From contig OMOD01000188.1 of the NCBI GenBank assembly GCA_900290255.1, positions 58,905-122,904 on the forward strand: DNA of 64,000 nt, given 5' to 3'. Numbering within the stretch: the first letter of the stretch is position 1; the number at the start of each line of letters is the position of its first letter. The translations under genes were made by a program, and so were the position numbers. The notes beneath the pieces are model-generated. The model saw only the letters and a list, made by a program, of their open reading frames with translations. It made no database searches and was not told the DNA's origin. This DNA is from Candidatus Sulfotelmatobacter kueseliae (GTDB lineage: Bacteria > Acidobacteriota > Terriglobia > Terriglobales > Acidobacteriaceae). This document shows, one piece after another, positions 17,258 to 25,564 of the stretch.

Positions 17258-17400
17258 GGATCAGGGATCAGGGGCCAGGGGTCAGTTGCCAGTCTGGTCT
17301 GAGGTCTGGGGCCTGCGGTCTGAGGTCCAATGTCTGAGGTCCGGTCCAGCTCTTGACTCCCTGCCTAAGACCTAACACCTGGTACCTAAGACCGAGTCAG
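17258..17400. repeat. Short degenerate repeats (CAGGGGCCAGGGG and GGTCTGAGGTCC words)
   Basis: The gap is filled with diverged copies of TCAGGGATCAGGGG, then CTGAGGTCTGGGG, CTGAGGTCC and CCTAAGACC. Related islands occur at 33550-33580, 39075-39160, 59640-59700 and 60440-60525. Confidence 0.7.
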
Positions 17401-17401
17401 C

Positions 17402-17575
17402 TTACGAGTGCTTGTCCGGCTTCGGCCACGCGACTTGAAGCACGATAGCGATCACGACGACCAGCAGGAGAAGCGCGAGCTGAGGATGGGCCGGCCAGAT
17501 CCTGCGCGTGATGCCGAGCCACCACGCCAGCATGCCCGCAATCGTCGCAACTACGGAAACTTTCAGAGTTTTCAT
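17402..17575 (-). CDS. 57-residue double-helix membrane protein
   Basis: ATG 17575 to TAA 17402 encodes MKTLKVSVVATIAGMLAWWL, a basic linker (ITRRIWPAHP), a very hydrophobic second helix (LALLLLVVVIAIVLQVAW) and the charged end PKPDKHS. Two helices, a positive N-terminus and correct in-out charge distribution make it a likely real inner-membrane microprotein. It lies 57 bases downstream of adenosine deaminase on the same strand. No family recognised. Confidence 0.65.
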   Translation of the reverse strand: MKTLKVSVVATIAGMLAWWLGITRRIWPAHPQLALLLLVVVIAIVLQVAWPKPDKHS

Positions 17576-17632
17576 GGCTGGATCACAACTCGGCCACAGA
17601 TCGCCTGGTGAATCTTACAACATCCCGGGTGG

Positions 17633-18649
17633 CTACCGTGCCGCGGCCGCATCGAACAAGCCCAACAGCTCGACTTTCTTTTCCGCGGGCAGAAACGACG
17701 CTTCAAATGAATTCCGCGCCAGCTCCCGCAAGTGCTCATCGGTGAACCCGAAAGTCTCCTGCGCCAGCTGGTATTCGCGCACCAGCGTGGTGCCGAACAG
17801 CGCCGGGTCGTCCGTGTTCAGCGTGATCATCACGCCCTGGTCAAAGTAAGCCTTGGCCGGATGCTCGGCGATCGCCTTGCAGACTCCCGTGCGCAGGTTG
17901 CTGGTCAGGCAAATTTCGAGCGGAATCTGCCGGTACGCCAGTTCTTCAACCAGGTCCGGGTCCTGCGCCGCGGTCAGGCCGTGGCCAATGCGCTCGGCGC
18001 GCAGGTTGAGGGCTCCCCAGATCGACTCCGCCGACGCCGTCTCTCCCGCATGCGCCGTGAGCCGCAAACCGTTATCGGCGGCGTATCCGTAGACGCCGCG
18101 GAAAATTTCCGGCGGCGCCTTCTGCTCGTCCCCGCCAATGCCCACGCCGATCACGTTGCGATCCTGGTAGCGCACCGCCAGCTCGAAGACCTCCTGCGCC
18201 TGCTCCACGCCGAAGTGGCGCGTGGCATCGAAGATCCACAGCAGCGACACGCCAAAGTCGCGGGTCCCGCGGCTGCGTCCGCGTTCCAGGCCTTCGAAAA
18301 TGGCGGCGAAATCCTGCTTGCGGTAAAGGCACACGCCCACCGCAACATAAACTTCAGCGTGCAGCACGTGTTCTTCCTTCAGCCGCCGCATCAGCCGGTG
18401 CGTGATGAACTCGTAGTCGTCCGGGCCGCGCAGGTGCGCGCTCACTTCTTTGAACGCCATCAGAAAACTTTGAAAATCGTCGTACCGGTAGAGCGCCTCG
18501 GTTTCGGCGAGCGTGGCGCGATCGCCGTGGCGCTGCCGCAGTTCAAACAGCGTTGCCGGCTCGACCGCGCCCTCCAGGTGCAGGTGCAACTCGGCCTTGG
18601 GCAGTTGGCGGATGAAGGAACTCGGCGGACGGTCTGCTGCAACGGCCAT
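17633..18649 (-). CDS. add: Adenosine deaminase family protein
   Basis: The 338-residue protein carries the complete metal site of adenosine-type deaminases: HLHLEG (H22, H24), HAGE (H200, E203), GHG (H223) and the Asp pair in LNTDDPALF (D280, D281). The reaction is hydrolytic removal of the 6-amino group from adenosine, in purine salvage. The same family also contains adenine deaminases and aminodeoxyfutalosine deaminases of the futalosine menaquinone route, and sequence alone does not separate them here. The ATG at 18649 opens MAVAADRPPSSFIRQLPKAE. The two-helix microprotein gene follows on the same strand. Confidence 0.9.
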   Translation of the reverse strand: MAVAADRPPSSFIRQLPKAELHLHLEGAVEPATLFELRQRHGDRATLAETEALYRYDDFQSFLMAFKEVSAHLRGPDDYEFITHRLMRRLKEEHVLHAEVYVAVGVCLYRKQDFAAIFEGLERGRSRGTRDFGVSLLWIFDATRHFGVEQAQEVFELAVRYQDRNVIGVGIGGDEQKAPPEIFRGVYGYAADNGLRLTAHAGETASAESIWGALNLRAERIGHGLTAAQDPDLVEELAYRQIPLEICLTSNLRTGVCKAIAEHPAKAYFDQGVMITLNTDDPALFGTTLVREYQLAQETFGFTDEHLRELARNSFEASFLPAEKKVELLGLFDAAAAR

Positions 18650-18713
18650 GATTTCAAATTGTAGATTGCGGATGGGAGTTTTGCGAGGGACCGGTACTGT
18701 CCCAATTTGCCTT

Positions 18714-18806
18714 TTTTCACCACAGAGTCACGGAGAAAATCTCGAAACCGGCAAAACCAGAGGGACGGTGTTTCTCTGTGTCTCGGTGACTCTGTGGTGA
18801 AAAACT
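18714..18806. repeat. Large imperfect hairpin of CACAGAG repeat type
   Basis: TTTTTTCACCACAGAGTCAC at the left and GTGACTCTGTGGTGAAAAAC at the right are inverted copies about 50 bases apart. Similar CACAGAG words flank the start of the glycosyltransferase gene (56124-56155 and 56352-56385). Confidence 0.75.
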
Positions 18807-18859
18807 GAATTAGGACATTACCGAGCGCCGCTGATCTTCGTCAAGACGACTCCTTCGGT

Positions 18860-18865
18860 TACAAT
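18860..18865 (+). promoter_or_regulatory. Possible -10 box for the carboxylesterase gene
   Basis: TACAAT lies 35 bases before the ATG at 18901. No good -35 box is visible; the match is weak. Confidence 0.35.
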
Positions 18866-18900
18866 CCGGTGTCCTGGACATCGATCAAAAGGAAGCTTCC

Positions 18901-20481
18901 ATGAACCTGCAGGGCGCTCGCCGATTTCTTGCGCTGGGCCTGATCTCAATTACGGTTACGTCGGTCGCGGCGTGGTCAGCTTCAGCTCCGCAAGTGAAAA
19001 CCCGCTCGGGTACAGTCGAAGGCAAGGACGATGGCAAGATCCATGCCTTCCTTGGAATTCCCTACGCCGCGCCGCCGGTTGGCGATCAGCGTTGGAGACC
19101 GCCCGTCCCCGCGGCGAAATGGAGTGGCGTGCGCAAGGCCACGGACTTCGGCGCCCACTGCATGCAGGGAAAAGTTTTCGACGACATGGTGTTTCACGAT
19201 CCGGGCGGCAGCGAGGACTGTTTGACCCTGAACGTCTGGGTTCCAGCCAGGCGCTCGACAGACAAGCTGCCGGTCATGGTATGGATCTACGGCGGAGGCT
19301 TCGTCGCCGGCACCACGTCTGAAAAACGGCAGGACGGTTCTCATCTCGCCCAGCAGGGCGTCGTCGTGGTTTCGATGAACTACCGTCTGGGTGTCTTCGG
19401 TTTCCTCGTTCATCCGGAATTAGCGCAGGAATCGGGCCACAACTCCGCCGGCAACTATGGCTTGCTCGACCAGTTGGCGGCGCTCGAATGGGTCCATGAA
19501 AACATTGCCGCGTTCGGCGGAGATCCCGGAAATGTCACCATCTTCGGCGAGAGCGCTGGATCGTTTTCCGTCAGCGCCCAGATGGCCTCGCCCCTGGCAA
19601 AAGGTTTGTTCCAGAAAGCAATCGGAGAAAGCGGCGCGGCCTTCTCCCGCAGCGGTCTTGATTTCGAGCCGCTATCGGTGCGCGAGGAAAAAGATCAAAA
19701 GCTGGTCACCGGGAAGCTGGGCGTTTCCAAATTGGCCGACTTGCGCGCTCTACCCGCGCAAAAGCTGCTCGATACCTTCTCCCCTCCACAGTCAGAAGGT
19801 TTTGATTTTGGTCCGGACATCGACGGATATTTTCTGCCCGAGCCCGCTCCGGCCATCTTCGCCGCCGGAAAACAAAATGACGTGCCGCTGCTGGCGGGCT
19901 GGAACCGCGACGAAGGCAGCTTCGACATCGTCTCCGCTCCGCAGAAGCCGACCGCCGAAAGCCTCAAAGCCGGGGCGGAAAAAGAATTTGGCGACAAGGC
20001 AGCGGAGGCCCTGAAGCTCTATCCTACCGATACCCCGGAGCACGTCCTGCGTTCGGCGCTGGATTTTGCGGGCGACCAGTTCATTGCATTCTGTACTTGG
20101 GAATGGATCGAGGCGCAAAGCAAAACCGGCAAGCAGCCCATCTACCGCTACCGCTTCGACATGGCGCCGACGCCCTCCAATCCGAACGCGCCGCGGCTGG
20201 GGGCATACCACTCGGCCGAGATCGAATATGTTTTCGGACAGCTCGATTCGAAGACCGATGTAACCTGGCGTCTGGAGGATCGTCAGCTGAGCGAAGAAAT
20301 GCAGAAGTATTGGGCGAACTTCGCGCGCTCGGGAAATCCCAACGGCCCCGGTCTGCCGCACTGGCCGGCGTATACCTCAGCCGATGGCTGGCCGGTGATG
20401 TTTCTGAGCGACGAACCCTCCGCGCATAAAGACGATCTGCGAGACCGGTATCTGTTCTTGTCAGCCGAGTGGGCGAAGTAG
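18901..20481 (+). CDS. Secreted type-B carboxylesterase/lipase
   Basis: The 526-residue protein starts with a signal peptide (about residues 1-28) and continues as a full alpha/beta-hydrolase of the carboxylesterase type B family. It has the oxyanion GGGF (131-134), the signature SEDCLTLNVW (about 104-113), and the nucleophile elbow GESAGS with S218. A likely acidic residue sits in NRDEGSF and a likely His in GAYHSAEIEYVFG. It probably cleaves carboxylic esters in the periplasm or outside the cell; natural substrate unknown. Most of the ORF is in one clean frame. The start ATG 18901 is preceded by AAAGGAAG. Confidence 0.9.
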   Translation: MNLQGARRFLALGLISITVTSVAAWSASAPQVKTRSGTVEGKDDGKIHAFLGIPYAAPPVGDQRWRPPVPAAKWSGVRKATDFGAHCMQGKVFDDMVFHDPGGSEDCLTLNVWVPARRSTDKLPVMVWIYGGGFVAGTTSEKRQDGSHLAQQGVVVVSMNYRLGVFGFLVHPELAQESGHNSAGNYGLLDQLAALEWVHENIAAFGGDPGNVTIFGESAGSFSVSAQMASPLAKGLFQKAIGESGAAFSRSGLDFEPLSVREEKDQKLVTGKLGVSKLADLRALPAQKLLDTFSPPQSEGFDFGPDIDGYFLPEPAPAIFAAGKQNDVPLLAGWNRDEGSFDIVSAPQKPTAESLKAGAEKEFGDKAAEALKLYPTDTPEHVLRSALDFAGDQFIAFCTWEWIEAQSKTGKQPIYRYRFDMAPTPSNPNAPRLGAYHSAEIEYVFGQLDSKTDVTWRLEDRQLSEEMQKYWANFARSGNPNGPGLPHWPAYTSADGWPVMFLSDEPSAHKDDLRDRYLFLSAEWAK

Positions 20482-20569
20482 GGCGGACAGGGCGCGTCCG
20501 AATGCAGAGGTCCCTTCGGCAAGCTCAGGGCAGGCTCTTCGCTGCGCTCAGGACGACAACGCTTTCTGC

Positions 20570-20612
20570 TGATAGCTGACGGCTGATAGCTGACGGCTGA
20601 TAGCTGACGGCT
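20570..20612. repeat. Tandem GCTGATAGCTGACG repeats
   Basis: Three copies of a 15-base word (GCTGATAGCTGACGG) sit directly before the permease stop codon. Single copies occur at 408-425, 3160-3192 and 34301-34330. Confidence 0.75.
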
Positions 20613-20613
20613 G

Positions 20614-22191
20614 CTACTTCGCGAACTCGCTGTGATGGCGGCTGTAGAAGATATAGATCAGCAGGCCCAACCCGAGCCAGATCACGAAGCGCAGCCAGGT
20701 GATGAGCGTAAGCCCGGTCATCAGTCCGCCGCACAAAATCACCGAGATCAGCGGGAACCATGGCACAAAGGGCACGCGGAAGGCGCGCTTGCGGTCGGGC
20801 TGATTGCGCCGCAGAAGAATCACGCCCAGCGAGACCAGCACGAAGGCAAACAGCGTGCCAATGTTGGCGAGGTCAGCCGCGTCCCCAATATCCACCAGCC
20901 CTGCCGGAATCCCCACGGCAAAGCAGGCGATCCAGGTGGACCAGTGCGGCGTCTTGTATTTGGGATGCACCGCCGAAAACAGTTTCGGCAGCAGGCCGTC
21001 GCGCGACATGGCATACCAGATGCGCGCCTGCCCGTACTGAAACACCAGCAACGAAGAGATCATCCCCGTCAGCGCACCAATTACGATCACCGACCGGAAC
21101 AATGGGTGCACTCCCAGATATTTCATGGCATAGGCAACCGGGGCCTCGGCCGCTTCACCGGAAACGAACGTCGTGTACCTCATCATGCCCAGCAGCACGA
21201 CGGCGACCCCGACGTACAACAAGGTGCAGACAACCAGCGATGCAATAATGCCGAACGGCAAGTCTTTTTGCGGATTGCGCGATTCCTCGGCCGCGGTCGA
21301 AACCGAATCGAATCCGATGTAGGTGAAGAAAACGATCGCGCCTCCGGTCACGATTCCGGCAAAGCCGGAAGGCGCGAAGGGCGTCCAGTTCGCGGGCTTC
21401 ACCAGCATTCCACCGACCACCAGGAAGGTCAGGATGGCGCCGATCTTAATCGCGACCATGATGTTATTGGTCTCGGCCGATTCCTTCACTCCACGCACCA
21501 GCAGCAGCGTGAGAATAAAGACGATCAGAAACCCCGGCAGATTAAAGTAAGCGCCCGTCCACTGTCCCGAGGCCCACACGGGGCTCGCCCATTTGTCCGG
21601 CAAGTGGACGCCAAACGCCAGGAATTGCGCCTTGGTATAACCGGCAAAGCCCACCGCCACCGCGACGTTCGAGACCACGTATTCGAGAATCAGGTCCCAG
21701 CCAATGATCCAGGCGAAAATTTCGCCCAGCGTCGCGTAGGAGTACGTGTACGCGCTGCCCGCAATCGGAATCATCGACGCCAGTTCGGCATAGCACAATC
21801 CGGCAAAACTGCAGGCAATCGCCACCAGCAAAAATGAAATCGCAATGGAAGGCCCGGCCGGCGGACGCCCGTGCATGAGCGCTCCCGCGGTGCTGCCCGT
21901 GCGCAGCAGATTCACAATCACGTCGAGAGCCTGCGCATGCAGGAGGGAAGGCGCTCTGAAATACTCTCCAGCTGCTGCTGTTCCCGTCAGTATGAAAATC
22001 CCGGAGCCGATGATGGCGCCGATGCCCAGCGCCGTCAGCGACCAGGGACCGAGCGTCTTCTTCAGGCGCTGGCCCGGGGCCTCGGATTCGGAGATCAGCT
22101 TGTCAATGGACTTGCAGCAGAAAAGCTGGCGGTTGGAGGTGCGAATGCTGTTACTCGGCGGGGGCTCGGTGGTCGTGGATGGTTGTGACAC
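20614..22191 (-). CDS. APC-superfamily cationic-amino-acid-type permease
   Basis: The 525-residue protein has about 12-14 helices. The TM1 region is GIGAIIGSGIFILTGTAAAG (about 56-75) and the later IGFDSVSTAAEESRNPQKDLP is the conserved loop of the CAT/YfnA branch of amino-acid permeases. It would import amino acids by proton or ion coupling. Residues about 76-112 (SLLHAQALDVIVNLLRTG and flanks) interrupt the usual short loop after TM1 with an extra, mostly hydrophobic hairpin. The N-terminal 45 residues are cytoplasmic and contain CC. The start is GTG 22191; a downstream ATG would remove part of the leader. Confidence 0.9.
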   Translation of the reverse strand: MSQPSTTTEPPPSNSIRTSNRQLFCCKSIDKLISESEAPGQRLKKTLGPWSLTALGIGAIIGSGIFILTGTAAAGEYFRAPSLLHAQALDVIVNLLRTGSTAGALMHGRPPAGPSIAISFLLVAIACSFAGLCYAELASMIPIAGSAYTYSYATLGEIFAWIIGWDLILEYVVSNVAVAVGFAGYTKAQFLAFGVHLPDKWASPVWASGQWTGAYFNLPGFLIVFILTLLLVRGVKESAETNNIMVAIKIGAILTFLVVGGMLVKPANWTPFAPSGFAGIVTGGAIVFFTYIGFDSVSTAAEESRNPQKDLPFGIIASLVVCTLLYVGVAVVLLGMMRYTTFVSGEAAEAPVAYAMKYLGVHPLFRSVIVIGALTGMISSLLVFQYGQARIWYAMSRDGLLPKLFSAVHPKYKTPHWSTWIACFAVGIPAGLVDIGDAADLANIGTLFAFVLVSLGVILLRRNQPDRKRAFRVPFVPWFPLISVILCGGLMTGLTLITWLRFVIWLGLGLLIYIFYSRHHSEFAK

Positions 22192-22215
22192 GCGGTTGTG
22201 GTCTCCTGTGAAAAC

Positions 22216-22257
22216 GGGGGTGCCCCACCCTTCGCGATTTTCGAAGGGTGGGAATCC
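22216..22257. repeat. Family-B hairpin
   Basis: GGGGTGCCCCACCCTTCGCG and ATTTTCGAAGGGTGGGAATC. It lies between the permease start and the small basic gene. Confidence 0.75.
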
Positions 22258-22275
22258 CTAAAGGTGAGTGCTGCT

Positions 22276-22437
22276 TTACCGCTTCGCCTGGCCGCGGGCC
22301 ATCTTCTTGACCTTGGGCTTCTTCGATCCGCGCGGATAATCGCGGGGCTTGAGCGGCTTTTCCGCCTTGCGCTTCTTGCGCGCGGTGCGGCGGGCTTTCT
22401 TACGGTCTTCCTTGCTGAGGGATTTTGTGTTTGCCAT
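22276..22437 (-). CDS. 53-residue Lys/Arg-rich protein
   Basis: ATG 22437 to TAA 22276 encodes MANTKSLSKEDRKKARRTAR, further basic residues (KPLKPRDYPRGSKKPKVKKM) and ARGQAKR. About 43 percent of residues are Lys or Arg. The composition is that of a nucleic-acid-binding protein, such as a ribosome-associated or DNA-compacting microprotein. No family is recognised. GAAAG upstream could act as a weak ribosome binding site. A 57-residue protein of similar style lies at 54766. Confidence 0.65.
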   Translation of the reverse strand: MANTKSLSKEDRKKARRTARKKRKAEKPLKPRDYPRGSKKPKVKKMARGQAKR

Positions 22438-22465
22438 GAGTGCTTTCTTGGATCGAGAAATTTGG

Positions 22466-22563
22466 TAATTGTGTAATTGAGTAATTGGGTAATTTGAAAT
22501 CCCGGGGAACGACCTCGCGGGGAATCAGAAATTACTCAATTACTCAATTTCCCAATTACACAA
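22466..22563. repeat. Inverted AATTACTCAATTACTC repeat island
   Basis: TTGTGTAATTGAGTAATTGG at the left and its reverse at the right (ATTACTCAATTACTCAATTT, then CCCAATTACACAAT) could fold into a long AT-rich stem around a GC-rich centre. It ends at the helicase stop codon and may help terminate that gene. Confidence 0.75.
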
Positions 22564-22568
22564 TCGCT

Positions 22569-25256
22569 TCACGCTCTTTCCAGCTGGGCGTACTTCTCTA
22601 CCAGCTTCTTCAGACCCAAGCGTGGAAATTGTACCGTAATCTTGGCTTCTTCGCCTTCTCCTTCGCGCTGGTACACCGTTCCCTCGCCATATTTGGGATG
22701 TCGAACCTTCTGCCCGGGACGGAAACCGCGCTTGCCCGTGGGCTCATCTGGCGGCGCTTTGGGCACGGTAAATTTCTTGCCGCGGCTGGCGAAAAATTCC
22801 GCAATGTTCTCGATCGAGTTGTAGGGTTTGGCGGGCGAAGAGCTGCGGGGCTTCGCCCCGCCGGACAGCCGGGGGCGGCTGTCCCCACGCAGTGCTTGCT
22901 GCCACGCCGCGCTCTGGTCCTCGTCTTCGTAGGAATAGTGGGTGCTCTCGGCATGGCGGGCCGCGGGGCTGTGCCCCGCCGGGCGGACGAGGGCGTCCGC
23001 CCCTACATGGCCTCTCATGGTTCCAAGTTCTTCGATCAACTCGATCGGGACTTCTTCCAGAAAGCGCGACGGCACGCTCGCCTCCGGCAGATCGGTCCCA
23101 TAGCGGCGGCGGTAGACAGCGCGGGTCAGGATGAGTTGATTCATGGCGCGGGTCATGCCCACGTAGCACAGCCGCCGCTCTTCTTCGATGTCATCCGGCA
23201 CCAGCATGGTGCGCGAGTGCGGGAACAGTCCCTCTTCCAGACCGCTGAGAAACACCAGGGGAAACTCCAGGCCCTTGGCCGCGTGCAGGCTCATCAGCGA
23301 AATCTGCGCCCGCTCATCGTAGTCGTCGGCGTCGCTGATCAGCGCGGCATGGTCGAGGAACTGCTCCAGCGTCTCGCCACGGTCGCGCGAATCCATGGCC
23401 GCGTTGACCAGTTCGCGCAGATTGTCGATGCGGGAGTAAGCCTCGGGCGTGTCTTCTGCCTCGAGCAGCTTGATGTAACCGGTGCGGTCAATCAGGAATT
23501 TCAGAATGTCAGCGGTGCTAACGGTCGGAGCAGGGAAGTCGTCCTGCGATTTCGCACTGGGCGTTTCGCTATTTGCAGTGTCTCCGCCAGTTGGTTCATG
23601 CTTCCCAAAATCCAACGCAAAATTCCCAAACTCGGCCGGATCGAACGCGGTCGCGTCGTCCACGCCGCCTGATTCGTTCGAGTCCATGTGGGGACGGCCG
23701 CCCTCGGCCGTCCGGTCGAGCGAAGCTCGGCGGGGTTCGTCCCCCTTTTCCACCGTCTCACCCGCGGATTCCTGTAGCTGCTCTGCAAACTCTCCCGCCC
23801 GCATCGCCCTCGCATCTTGAATCAACTGCTGAAAATTCTTGAGCGCAGCCAGGGCGCGCGGCGGCAAGAGTTGCCGGCGAACGGCTTCTCCAATCGCGCC
23901 CCACAGCGACAATCCGGTTTCGAGCGCCAGCCGCTCCAGGGTTTCGATCGTGCCTTTGCCGATGCCGCGGGCGGGCGTGTTGACCACGCGCAGCAGCGAA
24001 ATCGAATCGTCCGGGTTCAGGATCGCCTTGAGGTACGAGATCATGTCTTTGATCTCGGCGCGCTCGTAAAACGAAAATCCCCCGACCACGTGATATTTCA
24101 GGCCATAGCGCCGCATCGCTTCTTCAAACAAGCGCGACTGAAAATTAGTGCGGTAAAGCACGGCGGCGCGCGGCGTTTCACCCCGTTCCGTCGCCTCGCG
24201 GATGTAGCGGGCGATCCAGTCGGCCGCGAACAGCGCTTCGTTCTCGCCGTCGGGCGCCTCGTAGTACCCAACTTTCGTGCCGCCCTGGCGCGACGTCCAC
24301 AGGTTCTTTCCCTTGCGCCGCAGGTTGTTCGCCACCACCGCCGAAGCCGCCTGCAAAATGTTCTGCGTCGAGCGGTAATTCTGCTCGAGGCGAATAATCT
24401 TCGCTTCCGGAAAGTCCCGCTCGAATTCCAGAATGTTGCGAATGTCGGCCCCGCGCCAGGAATAAATCGACTGGTCTTCGTCGCCCACCGCGCAGACGTT
24501 GTGCCGCTCGCCCGCCAGCAGCCGCATCAGTTCGTATTGCGGACGGTTCGTGTCCTGGTATTCGTCAATCAGCAGATACTGAAAGCGTCGGTTGTAATAC
24601 TCCCGCACCGCGCCCGCCGACTTCAGCAGCCGCACCGCTTCCAGCAGCAGGTCGTCGAAGTCGAGCGCGTTGGCTTTGCGCAGCTCTTTCCGGTATTCCT
24701 CGTACAAATGCGCGATGCGCTCGGTCTTGGGATCGGCCGATTGCAGGTAGAGTTCCTGCGGGTCGAGCATGTGATTCTTCGCCCACGAAATGCGCTCGGC
24801 GACGGCGCGCGGCGTGAGTTGCTTGTCGTCGAGGCCCAGACGTTTCATCGCCGACTTGATCACCGACTGCTGGTCAGCTTCGTCGTAGATCACGAAATTC
24901 TTCGTGTGACCGATCGGCGGCTGCCCCGGCACGGACGACGGAATGCGCAGCGCTTCAATATCCCGCCGCAAAACCCGCACACAAAAAGAATGAAAGGTCG
25001 AAATCACCGGCTTGGCGATGCTCAGCCCGCCCACCAGCTTCTCCACGCGCTCGCCCATTTCCCCGGCGGCCTTGTTGGTGAACGTCATCGCCAGGATGGA
25101 TTCCGGCATCACGCCCAGGTTTTCGATGAGATGCGCGATGCGGTAGGTGATGACGCGCGTTTTGCCGCTGCCCGCCCCGGCCAGAATCAGCACCGGGCCT
25201 TCGGTGGTTTCGACGGCTTCACGCTGCTGCGGGTTGAGTTGGTCGAGAAACGACAA
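22569..25256 (-). CDS. pcrA: UvrD/PcrA superfamily 1 DNA helicase with three repeat insertions
   Basis: At 895 residues, longer than the usual 720-760. Motif I is AGAGSGKT (26-33), motif Ia FTNKAAGEM, motif II DEYQDTN and motif III GDEDQSIYSWRGA. Later come LEQNYRST, VSLMSLHAAKGLEF-like motif V (here LMSLHAAKGLEFP) and the C-terminal motif KVRHPKYGEGTV of PcrA. It unwinds DNA in repair and replication. Three insertions explain the extra length: a family-A element at residues about 507-524, a family-C element at about 749-765 and a second family-A element at about 789-805. All are in frame and outside the motifs. The start is TTG 25256, giving the standard SFLDQLNPQQREAV. Confidence 0.95.
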   Translation of the reverse strand: MSFLDQLNPQQREAVETTEGPVLILAGAGSGKTRVITYRIAHLIENLGVMPESILAMTFTNKAAGEMGERVEKLVGGLSIAKPVISTFHSFCVRVLRRDIEALRIPSSVPGQPPIGHTKNFVIYDEADQQSVIKSAMKRLGLDDKQLTPRAVAERISWAKNHMLDPQELYLQSADPKTERIAHLYEEYRKELRKANALDFDDLLLEAVRLLKSAGAVREYYNRRFQYLLIDEYQDTNRPQYELMRLLAGERHNVCAVGDEDQSIYSWRGADIRNILEFERDFPEAKIIRLEQNYRSTQNILQAASAVVANNLRRKGKNLWTSRQGGTKVGYYEAPDGENEALFAADWIARYIREATERGETPRAAVLYRTNFQSRLFEEAMRRYGLKYHVVGGFSFYERAEIKDMISYLKAILNPDDSISLLRVVNTPARGIGKGTIETLERLALETGLSLWGAIGEAVRRQLLPPRALAALKNFQQLIQDARAMRAGEFAEQLQESAGETVEKGDEPRRASLDRTAEGGRPHMDSNESGGVDDATAFDPAEFGNFALDFGKHEPTGGDTANSETPSAKSQDDFPAPTVSTADILKFLIDRTGYIKLLEAEDTPEAYSRIDNLRELVNAAMDSRDRGETLEQFLDHAALISDADDYDERAQISLMSLHAAKGLEFPLVFLSGLEEGLFPHSRTMLVPDDIEEERRLCYVGMTRAMNQLILTRAVYRRRYGTDLPEASVPSRFLEEVPIELIEELGTMRGHVGADALVRPAGHSPAARHAESTHYSYEDEDQSAAWQQALRGDSRPRLSGGAKPRSSSPAKPYNSIENIAEFFASRGKKFTVPKAPPDEPTGKRGFRPGQKVRHPKYGEGTVYQREGEGEEAKITVQFPRLGLKKLVEKYAQLERA
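22842..22892. repeat. Family-A palindrome, in frame near the 3' end of pcrA
   Basis: CGGGGCTTCGCCCCGCCGGA followed by CAGCCGGGGGCGGCTGTCCC. Minus-strand reading gives [13 protein letters not shown], the same frame as in the ABC ATPase. Confidence 0.85.
22962..23010. repeat. Family-C palindrome, in frame within pcrA
   Basis: GGGCGGACGAGGGCGTCCGC and CCCTACATGG, preceded by the small hairpin GCGGGGCTGTGCCCCGC. Minus-strand reading gives [17 protein letters not shown]. Confidence 0.8.
23685..23735. repeat. Family-A palindrome, in frame in the middle of pcrA
   Basis: GGGGACGGCCGCCCTCGGCC, GTCCGG and CGAGCGAAGCTCG. Minus-strand reading gives [15 protein letters not shown]. Confidence 0.85.
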
Positions 25257-25319
25257 TGCGGATGCGGCTCCGGGAGTCCTGATTGAATTTTACAGGGGAA
25301 TCGCGGCCGGCGGGATTGA

Positions 25320-25410
25320 GGATTTCAGGCAATTTTCGATTGCCGATTTTCGATTGCCGATTTGGAATTGAGGATTTCAGATTGCAGATTCTAGATTGCA
25401 GATTGGGCGA
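25320..25410. repeat. Degenerate GATTGCCGATTTTCGATT / GATTGCAGATT repeats
   Basis: Two related word types follow each other (ATTTTCGATTGCCG, then AGATTGCAGATTCTAGATTG). The rest of the gap to 25564 includes a GATGTGGCGCGGAC module and a CCCGGCACGGCAGTGCCGGG palindrome near 25502; no gene is seen. Confidence 0.7.
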
Positions 25411-25564
25411 TGTGGCGCGGACCTGCCCTGAGCGGAGTCGAAGGCTCCCGCCCGCGAAATCAGCGGCATTCCCCAGCCGCGCAGCGGCGTAATGGGAAAG
25501 CCCGGCACGGCAGTGCCGGGTCGGTTGCCCGAAGAGAAGAACCAGTCCCGTTAGGGATGGCACA

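Noticed and set aside
17633..18649. Calling the deaminase an aminodeoxyfutalosine deaminase
   Set aside because: No other futalosine-pathway (mqn) gene lies nearby, and the metal-site residues are shared by the whole family.
20570..20612. Possible CRISPR array (regular GCTGATAGCTGACGG repeats)
   Set aside because: Repeats follow each other with no unique spacers and are 15 bases long; no cas genes are nearby.
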